NCBI RefSeq assembly: GCF_000169175.1
Contig: NZ_AAWS01000070.1
Coordinates: forward strand, 1 to 38,836
Length of the DNA: 38,836 bases
Origin: Microscilla marina ATCC 23134
GTDB taxonomy: Bacteria > Bacteroidota > Bacteroidia > Cytophagales > Microscillaceae
Direction of reading: 5' to 3'
Below the pieces are notes generated by a model. The model was given only the letters and a program-made list of their open reading frames with translations, had not been told where the DNA came from and made no database searches. How positions within the stretch are numbered: the first letter of the stretch is position 1; the number at the start of each line of letters is the position of its first letter. A program made the translations under genes and the position numbers. Below, piece by piece: positions 16,401 to 24,532 of the stretch.

Positions 16401-18959
16401 ATCTTTGTGCAGTTGAGTGATAATGTCCGCCAGTTCTTCTTTTTGGGGCAATACCAACTCTGGAATCCGGTATTCGGCAATGTCAGCTTCTTGCTTGGGT
16501 AGTGCATCACTTTCGTTGGTAAGCTCAAGCAAGTTATTAGAAGCAGTCTCAAAATAAGACGACGACTTGGCCATTACCACTGTTTTATCAATTTGGCTAA
16601 TGAGTTGATTGGTATTTTCATAAAACTCAAAATCCAGTTTAGATTTGATTTCAGGCAAACCCAGTATTACCAAGTCAGTATTTGTCGATTCAGCATTGAT
16701 TATTTCCTGATAAGGGCGCTGTTGTACCTCATTGCTAATCACCTTTACCTCAGCTTCAATCCGCATCTCTTCCAACATCAGGGTAATGTTCTTATAAATA
16801 CGGTTTTGGTTCAGGTTATCTTCGCTCACTATCAGGCAGCGTATTTTGGCCTTGCGCCAATCGTCTGACGACTGGATAAACTTGAGCAAGGTCAAGGTAA
16901 GGTTTACATTAAAACTCTTGCCTCTCCACCAAATGTCTATAGCCTCTTGTTTGCCAAATCCATGTGCCTGGTTGTACTGCATCAACAATATATTGTAATC
17001 GAGCTTGACCAGGTTATGCACAAACGAGATAAACTTGGTAGGGTCTTTGGCTTGCCTGCCCCAACCCATGAGTATGGTGTTGGGGTCAAGCCCCGAAAAC
17101 CCATAAGTTTTGGCAATGTTTTCCATTCCATCATATAAGTCGATACAATCGAGCTTACGGGTAAAAAATCCCATAGACGACCCGGTAACCAACGCTCCAT
17201 TGTCTTGTACAAACTGCTGCGGCTTAGAAAACACTACCTCCGACGATTTGCGTTCAACCAGGTGAAAGTCAGACAAAAAACCCAAGCGTCCTACCAGCGT
17301 TTTGCCGAACTGTACCAAATGGGGGCGTGCTTCTTCGCCTCCACTAAACATCACAATGTTAGGTCGCCAGTTGCGTTGTTTGGTTTCTTTGCTTACTATA
17401 GTATAAAGTCCCCTGCGTACTACCGACGCCCACACGCCCTCCCAGACATCGCCAAAGCCCAGTGATATTTGCTTGCGTATCAGGTAAAGAAAAATAGCCC
17501 CAATGATCACAAAAGCTACTACCATAGAGGTAAGGTCCAGGGCAATCATTACAAACAATGTAAAACCAAACCCTGTGAGACTCACAAACTTGGGTATTTT
17601 AAATGTGGGGCGAAAATCGGGACTTGCCCAGCTCTCTAAGAAACATGACAAGTTGATAAAACCATAAGCCGCTAGATAAAACATAGATACTACCTGGGCA
17701 ATGGCATTCAGTTCTCCAATAAGCACTCCGGCTTCGGCAATTACAAAAGTAAGAAGCAAAGCATTGCGTGGTTCATTATTTTTGCCCACTCCTTTGCCAA
17801 AGAGCTTTGGGGTGATCTTGTCTACCGACATGGCCTGCAAAATGCGGGGTGCCCCCAAAATGCCGCCCAACGCTGATGATAAAGTAGCTCCCCAAATACC
17901 TGCCAATACAAAGGCAGGAGAAATAAAAGCAATTTCTTTGAGAATGTTGCTATTGTTACGCAAAATGTGGGGGTCTATAGTATAGGCAAGAAAAATAGAC
18001 AGCACAATGTATACTACCAGTCCTACTACAATAGATGCCATTGTACCCACTGGAATAGTGCGTTTAGGGTTTTTGAGGTCGCCCGACATAGCTACCCCTG
18101 CAGTAAACCCGGTAACCGCTGGAAAAAACACGCCAAATATCACCCCTAACGATGCGTCTGGGCTAGGTGCCAGAGTAGGCGTTTTGGGAGCAAACTCCCG
18201 GCTTCCCATAAAAATGGCCACCAGCGACAACGCAATGGCTGCCATAATAAAAAACTGGGTTTTAAGGGCAAATGAGGTGCTTATAAAAGCAATGGTAGTA
18301 ACAAATATAACGGTGGCAGTGCCCGCCAAACGGAGGTCGTTGACTGTAACAGCCCGCGAATTCGCTAAAATGACCCCTTGGATGGTAGAAAATTGTTGTT
18401 CAGCCACTTGCTCTTTAAGGGCGAGCTTTAGAGCATTGATAAAGGCTTCTTTGTTATGGAATACCACCTGAAGCGCATCACTGTTTTTGAGTGGTACCAA
18501 AATATCATCTATGCTGCCCACTTGTAAGGTTTTAAGCATAGGAGCCGTAATGCTCTGTTTGATGGCAATGAGTGCATTTTCGTTGATTTGGTGCCCTGAT
18601 GCCATCCCGATAAAATCGAGAAAACTTTCAGAAAAACCAATGGCATACAAGGCTATGCTCAAGGCAGTACCCACAAACAGGGTAATGCCAATGGCACCTC
18701 CAATGGGTAAGCCCAGGCTCCGGGAAAGAATGTAGTACAACCCGCCCGCCTGTACCTTTTTATCGGTAGAAATAGACGATACGCTCAACCCGGTAGATAC
18801 TGAAATAACGTGGGCAATTAATACAATAATAATGGTCCAAAATAAGCCGGCTTGCCCAACAACCCATCCCAAACGCAGGTACATGATTACCCCCAGAATA
18901 GTAAGTACTGAGGGGGTAAACACTCCTGTAAATGCCCCAAATTTTTTAGATTTTGCCAT
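13494..18959 (-). CDS. SLC12-type cation-chloride cotransporter fused to coiled coil, P-loop NTPase and winged helix
   Basis: An 1821-residue fusion. Residues ~1-540 are an APC-fold membrane transporter of the SLC12 (Na-K-Cl cotransporter) type: FTGVFTPSVLTILGVIMYLR, GGLYYILSRSLGLPIGGAIG, GVFFPAVTGFTAGVAMSGDL and LGGILGAPRILQA are all characteristic. Residues ~545-800 match the SLC12 cytosolic region (NIVMFSGGEEARP, GLDPNTILMGWGR). Then ~600 residues are charged and helical with long coiled coils (~840-1460). Residues ~1500-1740 form a P-loop domain: GDYNSGRT (Walker A with Arg in place of Lys, ~1530), VLVFNDLELWW (Walker B, ~1595), FILNIN (sensor) and an ORC/AAA-like NAEALKDIILFRHR. The last ~70 residues look like a winged helix (LLRITMEDERVVYNRVKVLKRAG). 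Typical bacterial members lack the last 1000 residues. The reading frame is intact. Confidence 0.9.
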   Translation of the reverse strand: MAKSKKFGAFTGVFTPSVLTILGVIMYLRLGWVVGQAGLFWTIIIVLIAHVISVSTGLSVSSISTDKKVQAGGLYYILSRSLGLPIGGAIGITLFVGTALSIALYAIGFSESFLDFIGMASGHQINENALIAIKQSITAPMLKTLQVGSIDDILVPLKNSDALQVVFHNKEAFINALKLALKEQVAEQQFSTIQGVILANSRAVTVNDLRLAGTATVIFVTTIAFISTSFALKTQFFIMAAIALSLVAIFMGSREFAPKTPTLAPSPDASLGVIFGVFFPAVTGFTAGVAMSGDLKNPKRTIPVGTMASIVVGLVVYIVLSIFLAYTIDPHILRNNSNILKEIAFISPAFVLAGIWGATLSSALGGILGAPRILQAMSVDKITPKLFGKGVGKNNEPRNALLLTFVIAEAGVLIGELNAIAQVVSMFYLAAYGFINLSCFLESWASPDFRPTFKIPKFVSLTGFGFTLFVMIALDLTSMVVAFVIIGAIFLYLIRKQISLGFGDVWEGVWASVVRRGLYTIVSKETKQRNWRPNIVMFSGGEEARPHLVQFGKTLVGRLGFLSDFHLVERKSSEVVFSKPQQFVQDNGALVTGSSMGFFTRKLDCIDLYDGMENIAKTYGFSGLDPNTILMGWGRQAKDPTKFISFVHNLVKLDYNILLMQYNQAHGFGKQEAIDIWWRGKSFNVNLTLTLLKFIQSSDDWRKAKIRCLIVSEDNLNQNRIYKNITLMLEEMRIEAEVKVISNEVQQRPYQEIINAESTNTDLVILGLPEIKSKLDFEFYENTNQLISQIDKTVVMAKSSSYFETASNNLLELTNESDALPKQEADIAEYRIPELVLPQKEELADIITQLHKDLRNVLLDYSHQYINPNYAIDKKLTQALRKLIKQSFDQLKAQVDKIGDANEDQQVLGIHLHFMQQSGELINNFIDNQLAEKYDNLVEGSEWLYKQITQVIGQNPATITIKYDQAYFEKNEANKEKIRNLNWQNRLKYRFSKKPLSYKFKHHKVLQFYVQTMGQKTFSELYRDFDRSNIAYNTRIQELLRKTAHSFDLIEKELNLLRAERDQPEATDIEAHATKLTEKIDEEYDQLKNFILEITNGQREKVYKYNHILLYETHREIQEISQNFDALETNQLLRKGRKEFKKARKLRASIEELPDLWKHNQALVTKTTLIEARLLSFRKQLAGLLSGLENDLNRLIGKNINKPLNVLERFIDNFDINDEAQYKTWIVRTQYAVNMEGYFKQSVDKFLSKLKDLMASYSETIDMIHEESLSSLETEELEELESMSVSVNRLLDYFVQFNLIEPLVDYTNDLPRKFQRASNMANEVKRMLSFHINQLQNATDVKQKEIKVQVKTLLAEEKQQIDKERKEIENIQQQVSSSMADMFRNTVVKLSPYVISRSADNAEQYIRSRENKTRLSRVGGVSLLRVQSRIKNSITRLWYRRSEGILAAQQLQSINKKEDSKVEGVLNLVEAISPKPEVIEALPVYYHQLFTHKNTFGDDFWVGRKSELEQAQKAINRFKDGFGGALMITGDYNSGRTFLSQHIAEQYFSKRFVHYIAPPAYGSIDVTDFKRAFENGVGIEGEYPEIFAELSFNTVLVFNDLELWWERSPNGWQVLEMLLDLLDTYSEQCFFILNINQYSLRFINMVKKIENYFLTTINCAPFNAEALKDIILFRHRSSPITFEWKGTAEKDMTEWKYARLMSKYFDYSQGNVGIALQVWISHIEKVDGEVLVIREPSKPNTEILGQLPEDWLVWIVQFILHKHLTLDRLLRITMEDERVVYNRVKVLKRAGIVKETNNNVLKINPYLEHHLLQELTKMGVI

Positions 18960-18978
18960 ATATCAACTAACTGACTTA

Positions 18979-18995
18979 CACTGCTTCAGGCAGTG
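18979..18995. promoter_or_regulatory. 17-bp palindrome upstream of transporter-NTPase gene
   Basis: CACTGC-TTCAG-GCAGTG lies 20-36 bases before the start codon of the minus-strand giant gene. It could be an operator or a leader hairpin. There is no U-run, so it is not a terminator. Confidence 0.4.
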
Positions 18996-19187
18996 AGCAA
19001 CAAATGCGAAACAAGAAAACGTCTAATTTGTTAGACAGTTTAAAACTTGTTGCAAATAAAATAAATTGCAATATAAAAAAGAATTCAACTTTAGCATCTT
19101 ATTTAATCAATTGCTTCTTTGAACAGAAGCCTTGCACATTCAATAATTTCTTGTATTTTTACGTATTATTTATAATCAGTCTAAATA

Positions 19188-19814
19188 ATGAAAGTTGACT
19201 TTATGCAAACTCAAACAGATATACAAACCCCGTTCAATATAGACGAAATCAACCGCCTGATGCGCGAACGCCGTTCGGTTTTCCCCAAACAGTTTTCGGG
19301 CAAGGCAATTCCCCGCGAAATCATAGAACAAATACTGGAAAATGCCAACTGGGCGCCTAACCACGGCAAAACCGAGCCTTGGCGGTTTGTGGTGTTTACA
19401 GGTGAAGGCTTGAAAGAATTGGCACGCTTTCAGTCTGAGCTATACAAACGGATTACCCCAGCCGACCAGTTTGATCAAAAAAAGTTTGACAAACTTGCCA
19501 ACAAACCCTTGATGGCATCGCATGTAATAGCCATAGGTATGAGTCGTCAGGTATCAGAAAAAATACCCGAAATAGAAGAGATAGAAGCCGTAGCCTGTGC
19601 TGTGCAAAATATTTACTTGACTGCCACTGCCTATGGGGTAGGGGGCTATTGGGGCAGTGGTGGGGTTACCTATCGCGAAGAAGCTAAAGACTTTTTTGGG
19701 CTCGACCCACAAGACAAATTGTTGGGCTTCTTTTATTTGGGTTACCCCGAAAAAACTCCCAAAGCAGGCACCCGTGGCGACATAAAAGACAAAGTGGTAT
19801 GGGTAGAAGAGTAG
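19188..19814 (+). CDS. Nitroreductase family FMN oxidoreductase
   Basis: An FMN-dependent NAD(P)H oxidoreductase of 208 residues. RERRSVFPKQFSGKAIP with LENANWAPNHGKTEPWRFVV forms the classic FMN-binding N-terminal region, while YLTATAYGVGGYWGSGG and LLGFFYLGYPEKTP are the conserved C-terminal motifs. The compact form resembles the YdjA/putative NAD(P)H nitroreductase subgroup. The natural substrate is unknown (nitroaromatics or quinones in relatives). The start could equally be the ATG at 19203 (MQTQTDIQTPF), which removes five residues. It is divergent from the transporter gene and has its own terminator. Confidence 0.92.
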   Translation: MKVDFMQTQTDIQTPFNIDEINRLMRERRSVFPKQFSGKAIPREIIEQILENANWAPNHGKTEPWRFVVFTGEGLKELARFQSELYKRITPADQFDQKKFDKLANKPLMASHVIAIGMSRQVSEKIPEIEEIEAVACAVQNIYLTATAYGVGGYWGSGGVTYREEAKDFFGLDPQDKLLGFFYLGYPEKTPKAGTRGDIKDKVVWVEE

Positions 19815-19833
19815 AAGCTTGCCCATAAACAAT

Positions 19834-19873
19834 AAAAACCCTCCTCTGTGCTTGTATACAGAGGAGGGTTTTT
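19834..19873. terminator. Bidirectional terminator between nitroreductase and ABC-F genes
   Basis: A perfect 16-bp stem (AAAAACCCTCCTCTGT at 19834-19849 with its complement at 19858-19873), with an 8-base loop and A/T runs on both sides. The two genes converge here. Confidence 0.95.
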
Positions 19874-19912
19874 GTTGAATTGATTATTTTCTTTCCCAAG
19901 GCTTATAGAAAT

Positions 19913-21841
19913 CTAAAGCTGTGCTTCCAGTTCATCTATTTTCATTACCAGTTCTTCCCAAGCATCATTGGCGGCAGCCAATTCCTCTTGTACTTTGGCA
20001 AATTCCTGTTGGGTTTTTTCTAGTTTTTCAGGATCGTTATAAATAGTGTTGTCAGCAAGCTTGAGCTCTATCTCCTCTTGCTTTTTTTCTGATTTAGTGA
20101 CCTTTGCTTCAGCTTTTTCGAGCGCCATTTTGGTTTCTCGTATTTCACGCTTAATTGCCTTTATTTCGGGCGAGTCTTGTGGCTTTGGCTTTTTTTCCTT
20201 CTTTTTCTTCTCTTGAGGAGCCGCTGCTTGCGCCATTTTTTTTGCCAGTTGTTTTTGGTACCAATCGTTGTACTCGGCAAAAGTGCCCAGATATTCTTTA
20301 ATTTCTTCGTCTTCGATGTACCAAATCTTATTGGCCACCTGCGAAATAAAGTGACGGTCGTGCGATACTACTACAAAAGTACCTTCGTATTGATCGAGTG
20401 CCTGCATCAATATATTGACCGATTGAATGTCTAGGTGGTTGGTAGGCTCATCGAGTAGCAGAAAGTTGGCTTCAGAGATCAGCACCTTGGCTAGAGCCAC
20501 CCTTGACTTTTCTCCTCCCGAAAGAATTTTAATTTTCTTAAATACGTCGTCATCCTTAAACAAAAAGCAACCCAATACGCTTCGTAGTTCCGTTTCTGTT
20601 TTTGCCGAGCCCGCTTGTTTGAGTTCCTCTAGTATTTCGTTTTCTACTACCAACGACTCGAGCTGGTGCTGGGCAAAAAACGAGAACAACACATTGTGCC
20701 CTAGTTTGCGTTCGCCCTTTATTTGTTCGGTACCTGCAATAATGCGCAACAGAGTAGACTTACCCTTTCCGTTGGCACCCACCAATGCTATTTTATCGCC
20801 TCGTTCTATGCGTGCTGTGGTGTTTTTCAAGATAGTAAGGTCGCCGTAAGCCTTGCCTATATTGTCGAGCTCCATTACCTGACGCCCCGACTTTTGCCCA
20901 AAGTTAAACTTAAAATTTACCTTGGCAGTTTCGTCAATTACCTCATCAATCAAGTCCATTTTTTCCAGTGCCTTTACTCTTGATTGTACCTGGCGTGCTT
21001 TGGTAGATTTAGATCGAAAACGCTCAATAAAACGTTCAGTTTGACGTATTTTGTCTTGTTGGTTTTCGTAGGCAGATTGTTGTATTTCCTGACGGAGCTC
21101 GCGTTCTTTCAGATAAAAAGAATAATTGCCCGCATAAATATTTAGCTTTGCCTGTGACACCTCTACCGTGGTTTTTACAGCATTGTCCAAAAACTGGCGG
21201 TCGTGCGATACTACTATAATGGCGCCTTCGTAGCTATGAATGTAGTTTTCTATCCACTGAATAGACGGTAAATCTAAGTGATTGGTAGGTTCATCGAGCA
21301 TCAGCAAGGCGGGCTTTTGCAATAGCAATTTGGCAAGCATTACCCGCATACGCCATCCTCCCGAAAATTCCTGCAAAGGGCGTTGCAAATCAGCAGTTTT
21401 GAAGCCCAAACCTTCAAGAATTTCTTCGGCTTTTGCTTGCATAGAGTAGCCTCCCAACATCTCGAAACGTTCTTGTAATTTGGCAAGTTTGTCTACCAAC
21501 GAGTCGGTATAATTTACCTCCATCTCGTGCAAGGTTTTATCAATTTGCTCCTGGAGTTGATTTTGTTCTTCAAAAGCCTGCATGGCCACCTCCAGAATAC
21601 TCTCGTTGGTAAGGTAAGAAAGCAAGTCTTGGTTAAGAAAGCCAATCGTACAATCTTTTGCCTTAGAAATGGTGCCCTCGTCGGGAGCATATTCACCTGA
21701 AATAAGTCTTAACAGGGTAGATTTTCCAGTACCATTGGCTCCAATGAGTCCTATCCGGTCTTTGGGTTTGATATGAAGGTTGGCATCTTTGTACAACGGT
21801 CGGCTACCGAAATAAAACGACATGTTACTAATGGCGAGCAT
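19913..21841 (-). CDS. ABC-F family ATPase
   Basis: A soluble protein of 642 residues with two fused ABC domains and no membrane segment. Domain 1 has GANGTGKST (34-42), the signature EFSGGWRMR and MLDEPTNHLDL; domain 2 has GANGKGKST, LSGGEKSRV and LLDEPTNHLDI. Between them is the linker (P-site tRNA interaction motif region, ~240-310), rich in Arg/Gln. The C-terminal ~110 residues are a Lys/Glu coiled coil. ABC-F proteins bind the ribosomal E site and modulate translation. The arrangement is that of the housekeeping YheS/Uup-like group, and I see no specific sign of an antibiotic-resistance member. It is transcribed alone. Confidence 0.95.
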   Translation of the reverse strand: MLAISNMSFYFGSRPLYKDANLHIKPKDRIGLIGANGTGKSTLLRLISGEYAPDEGTISKAKDCTIGFLNQDLLSYLTNESILEVAMQAFEEQNQLQEQIDKTLHEMEVNYTDSLVDKLAKLQERFEMLGGYSMQAKAEEILEGLGFKTADLQRPLQEFSGGWRMRVMLAKLLLQKPALLMLDEPTNHLDLPSIQWIENYIHSYEGAIIVVSHDRQFLDNAVKTTVEVSQAKLNIYAGNYSFYLKERELRQEIQQSAYENQQDKIRQTERFIERFRSKSTKARQVQSRVKALEKMDLIDEVIDETAKVNFKFNFGQKSGRQVMELDNIGKAYGDLTILKNTTARIERGDKIALVGANGKGKSTLLRIIAGTEQIKGERKLGHNVLFSFFAQHQLESLVVENEILEELKQAGSAKTETELRSVLGCFLFKDDDVFKKIKILSGGEKSRVALAKVLISEANFLLLDEPTNHLDIQSVNILMQALDQYEGTFVVVSHDRHFISQVANKIWYIEDEEIKEYLGTFAEYNDWYQKQLAKKMAQAAAPQEKKKKEKKPKPQDSPEIKAIKREIRETKMALEKAEAKVTKSEKKQEEIELKLADNTIYNDPEKLEKTQQEFAKVQEELAAANDAWEELVMKIDELEAQL

Positions 21842-21880
21842 AAGTAAAATATATTCAGGTTATCAATTAAGTTCAAACCA

Positions 21881-21912
21881 CAAAGCTACGAACAAAGTAC
21901 AGGGATTTGCAA
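21881..21912 (-). promoter_or_regulatory. Candidate promoter of the ABC-F gene
   Basis: On the minus strand, TTG (21912-21910), a 21-base spacer and TAGCTTTG (21888-21881) match the Bacteroidota consensus, 40 bases before the start codon. Confidence 0.45.
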
Positions 21913-22184
21913 TTTAATGGGAAAGTTATTAGACTTTGGAGGAGGTGAGGGTTGGATATTGCAGTTTTGGCAGGTGTTTAGAATAAATATTAAGCGCAAA
22001 GTTTTCCCGCAAGCCTTGTTGTTTTCAAAGCAAGCTCAGTCAGCAAAAGGAGAGGGCGACCACGAGGGAGCCGCCCAATGAACCCTTTAACTACGATTTT
22101 ATACCTCGCTAAAAATCAACGTAATAGAAAAATAGTAGCTACCCATAGAACAGGCTGTACCTAACACCTAGAACCTTATTTTTA
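21913..22184. repeat. Gene-free stretch with short copy of repeat A
   Basis: There is no gene here. At 22149-22178 the sequence GAACAGGCTGTACC followed by CACCTAGAACCTT matches the two ends of repeat A (31906-31993) with the middle missing. Around 22025-22050 AGTCAGCAAAAGGAG resembles the tail of repeat family B. The rest shows nothing recognisable. Confidence 0.5.
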
Positions 22185-22418
22185 CTATCCACCAAACCCG
22201 ATAGATTTACTATTTTCGTTTTTATTGCTTGCTACTCTAAAGGTCACCATTATATGCGTATCGGTTTGACTAATGGCTATAGAGCGGTAATCAATGTCTA
22301 CTTCGCCAATTTCTTTCTTTATTTGCTCAATGTCCAGTGTGTTCACACTGTTGCCATTGCTGTCGAAAGTAAGCGGTATTTTTTTTGTGAAAAACTTAAG
22401 TTCCTTGATTTTTTCCAT
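22185..22418 (-). CDS. Small hypothetical protein, 77 residues
   Basis: I do not recognise the family. The protein is hydrophilic, with predicted strand-helix-strand character: MEKIKELKFFTKKIPLTFDS, then a helix (IEQIKKEIGEVD), then IAISQTDTHIMVTFRVAS and a Gly-rich end. Codon use and amino acid balance look like those of a real gene, and the ATG is well placed. The organisation distantly recalls small proteins that end in a strand such as MVTFRV, but no function can be given. Confidence 0.6.
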   Translation of the reverse strand: MEKIKELKFFTKKIPLTFDSNGNSVNTLDIEQIKKEIGEVDIDYRSIAISQTDTHIMVTFRVASNKNENSKSIGFGG

Positions 22419-22582
22419 TGTGAGATTGTTTTAATGAGTAGTCCCAGCCAATAAACAAGTGAACAGACTTGGGTCAATGGTTTAACTTTGTCATACACTT
22501 TGTACATTGGCTAAACCTCACCAAAAATAGAGAAAAAAATGAGGAATCCAGTTTTTGGAGCAACAAAACAAAGCATAAAAAA

Positions 22583-22608
22583 AGACTCACCAAGGTAATT
22601 GGGAGTCT
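22583..22608. terminator. Possible weak terminator
   Basis: AGACTC (22583-22588) pairs with GAGTCT (22603-22608), extended by CC/GG around a bulged A, and flanked by an A-run on one side and TTATTTTT on the other. It lies 235 bases beyond the STAS-like gene's stop codon on the minus strand. Confidence 0.45.
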
Positions 22609-22656
22609 CTTATTTTTAATATATGAAAACAATTTTTGATTGATGCTAAAAACTTA

Positions 22657-22842
22657 GGAATGGTGTAAAAATAAAGTTCTATAGTAACGCCAAAATATTT
22701 TGTTGGCAGGAGAGGCAATATCCAGTGAATGTTGAGCCCGCCCTGCGGGACGGCGTCATAGCAGCGCTACGGCAAGTTTTTTTAACGAATTCTGTCAGCG
22801 AAAGATGACGTTAAAAATGTAAATTTATTTTGGTACTATTCC
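22657..22842. repeat. Diverged intergenic element with imperfect terminal inverted repeats
   Basis: Imperfect inverted ends (GGAATGGTGTAAAAATAAAG at 22657 and the complement of 22821-22842) enclose sequence with the same order of motifs as family B (CATAGCAGCGCTACG, a T-run, CTGTCAGCGAAAG). One end abuts the stop codon of the STAS-like gene. Its relation to family B is likely but not certain. Confidence 0.45.
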
Positions 22843-23271
22843 TTAGAGTTGCTCGGCAAATTGGCTGGCAAGCAACAAAGCTTCGTCCAGGTCGGGTACC
22901 TTGGGCATGAGCATTTCTGTATTACGGCTCAAGTCGCCCCCCAACATCAGACTCACCGATGCCCTGGCAAGAATATCGGTTGGTTCTATCCATATTTCTA
23001 CTTTTAGGCCATGTTTGGAGGCTTCTTTATAGTACCAATCTTCCAGTAGTTCCTGCAGGTCAAGTGTTACCATTTGCAAAGTAGAATGGTCTGATACCAT
23101 AATTTGAGTATGATGATCACGAAAGTGATCCAAGGTTTGTTGCAATAGTTCTTTGTGGTACTCTTCTACGCCCCAGTGTCCCTTCCAAGAAACCAAAATG
23201 GCACAGGGTATATAAGGGCTAAGATCAAAGATATCTAAATGCTCCGAGGTAAATAATGTTCTATAGTTCAT
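22843..23271 (-). CDS. Small STAS/SpoIIAA-like protein
   Basis: A 142-residue cytoplasmic protein beginning MNYRTLFTSEHLDIFDLSPY. The frame is open to 23334, but only with a TTG start and an odd hydrophobic leader, so the ATG at 23271 is preferred. It has alternating strands and helices (AILVSWKGHW, HHTQIMVSDHS, KVEIWIEPTD) with a central helix containing DLQELLEDWYYKEA. This order of elements, with a Trp-containing helix after the middle strand, recalls STAS/SpoIIAA-like proteins abundant in Cytophagales and resembles the gene at 31249-31671. No catalytic residues are evident and the function is unknown. It is on the same strand as the RNA-repair pair, 127 bases from its end. Confidence 0.65.
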   Translation of the reverse strand: MNYRTLFTSEHLDIFDLSPYIPCAILVSWKGHWGVEEYHKELLQQTLDHFRDHHTQIMVSDHSTLQMVTLDLQELLEDWYYKEASKHGLKVEIWIEPTDILARASVSLMLGGDLSRNTEMLMPKVPDLDEALLLASQFAEQL

Positions 23272-23398
23272 AATTCGTAAGACATGTGTGGTTTCATAAA
23301 CTACTAAAAATGTAATAAAAAGTTTTGTGAACAAGGTTTATATTTGTAAGAAAACTGGTTGAAACATAATAATTTGACGAAAAAATCCTTCATATCTA

Positions 23399-24532
23399 CT
23401 ACTCCACCACCCACAAACGGTGCGCCTCGGCAATGGTGGGTGGTTCAAGCCTGCCCAAAAAATTATAGATTACCTTTTCCTTAATGACTACTTCTCGTTC
23501 ACGGTTTTGCTTGAGCACTACCGACAAAGGTTTGGGTAAATACACAATGGTAGTGCTGCCCCGGTATTGACTAAATAAGTCAATGAGCTTTTTTCGGTTT
23601 TGGCGGGTAATATTGGTGGCATTCCACACAAATGACTGCTGTTTACGCAAACATTCTTTTGCTTTTTCTTGCGCAGCTTGTATTACCTTGCCTTGGTTGT
23701 CTTTAAACGACACCCCCAATTCTTGTCGGAGCTTGTCTAACGATACTACAGGTAAATCTGTTGCGTATGTGTCAATCCAAGTGTCTTTGCCAGCGCCTGG
23801 CAGCCCACAAAGTAAAAATACCTCTACACAAGTATTGTCATAAATAGGGGCATCGGGGTATACTTCGGACTTTTGAAAATACAAAAAACGAGTATGTGGA
23901 CTGGCAAAATGTCGTGCGGCTCCAAAACAGTGTTGCTCACGGCAAAACTCAGCAAAGAATTCAATTCGCTCCAGCCACTCTTCCTGGGTATCACTTATTC
24001 GCCCCCTTAGATCTGCCTCCGCCACCCAAGCAAGCCATTCGGTATTTACACTTAGGCTTGCCTGAATTACGGTTTTTTCGGGATGAGTTTTAGACAAAAA
24101 CCAAATAGGCAAACCATGAAAACGTACCAATTGGCAAATCTGCTCTTTTACCCAATGGCTCCAGGGTAAATCTGCCAACACCTGTCTGGCTCGTTTTTCA
24201 CCCTTTTTGGCGTGGCGCGGCGAAGTAATTCTTACTTGGTCGGTACCTTCTATGGGCTCTATCACGGTGCATTCGGGTTTGGCAATGTCGTGCAGCAAAC
24301 AGGCGGTAAACAAAATGGTACGAGTTTGGGCGTCTGCTTGTTGCCATCCTTGCAGCTCAAACAAAGCCTCTACTACCATGCGGGTGTGAATGCCTACATT
24401 GCCTTCAGCGTGGTATATCGGGTCTTGTGGACAATCGTACAAGGCTTGCAGCCAATCAAAATGTGTTGTAAGCAAGTCCCAATCGTAGGGAATTTCAAAC
24501 GATAATAGTTGTTCGGTTTTATAGCGTGTCAT
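23399..24532 (-). CDS. HD-Pnk: HD phosphoesterase fused to polynucleotide 5'-kinase
   Basis: A 377-residue RNA/DNA end-healing enzyme. Residues ~30-215 are an HD phosphohydrolase with the full ligand set: GIHTRM, LLHDIAKP, RHAKKGEKRA, RFHGLPIWF and EADLRGR. Residues ~240-377 are a P-loop kinase: LLCGLPGAGKDTW (~245), VVSLDKLRQELG, WNATNITRQNRKK and the family ending RLEPPTIAEAHRLWVV. This is the architecture characterised in Runella slithyformis HD-Pnk, which removes 2',3'-cyclic phosphate and phosphorylates 5'-OH ends; assignment here rests on that match in architecture. The start at 24532 is chosen because it overlaps the ligase stop as ATGA. An ATG at 24568 would add 12 residues. Confidence 0.9.
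   Translation of the reverse strand: MTRYKTEQLLSFEIPYDWDLLTTHFDWLQALYDCPQDPIYHAEGNVGIHTRMVVEALFELQGWQQADAQTRTILFTACLLHDIAKPECTVIEPIEGTDQVRITSPRHAKKGEKRARQVLADLPWSHWVKEQICQLVRFHGLPIWFLSKTHPEKTVIQASLSVNTEWLAWVAEADLRGRISDTQEEWLERIEFFAEFCREQHCFGAARHFASPHTRFLYFQKSEVYPDAPIYDNTCVEVFLLCGLPGAGKDTWIDTYATDLPVVSLDKLRQELGVSFKDNQGKVIQAAQEKAKECLRKQQSFVWNATNITRQNRKKLIDLFSQYRGSTTIVYLPKPLSVVLKQNREREVVIKEKVIYNFLGRLEPPTIAEAHRLWVVE

Noticed and set aside
15000-17500. Several plus-strand frames of 60-150 codons inside the giant transporter gene
   Set aside because: They are antisense shadows of a continuous 1821-codon frame with consistent domain content.
23272-23334. N-terminal extension of the STAS-like gene
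   Set aside because: It needs a TTG start and adds a hydrophobic leader unlike the soluble family. The ATG at 23271 is simpler.
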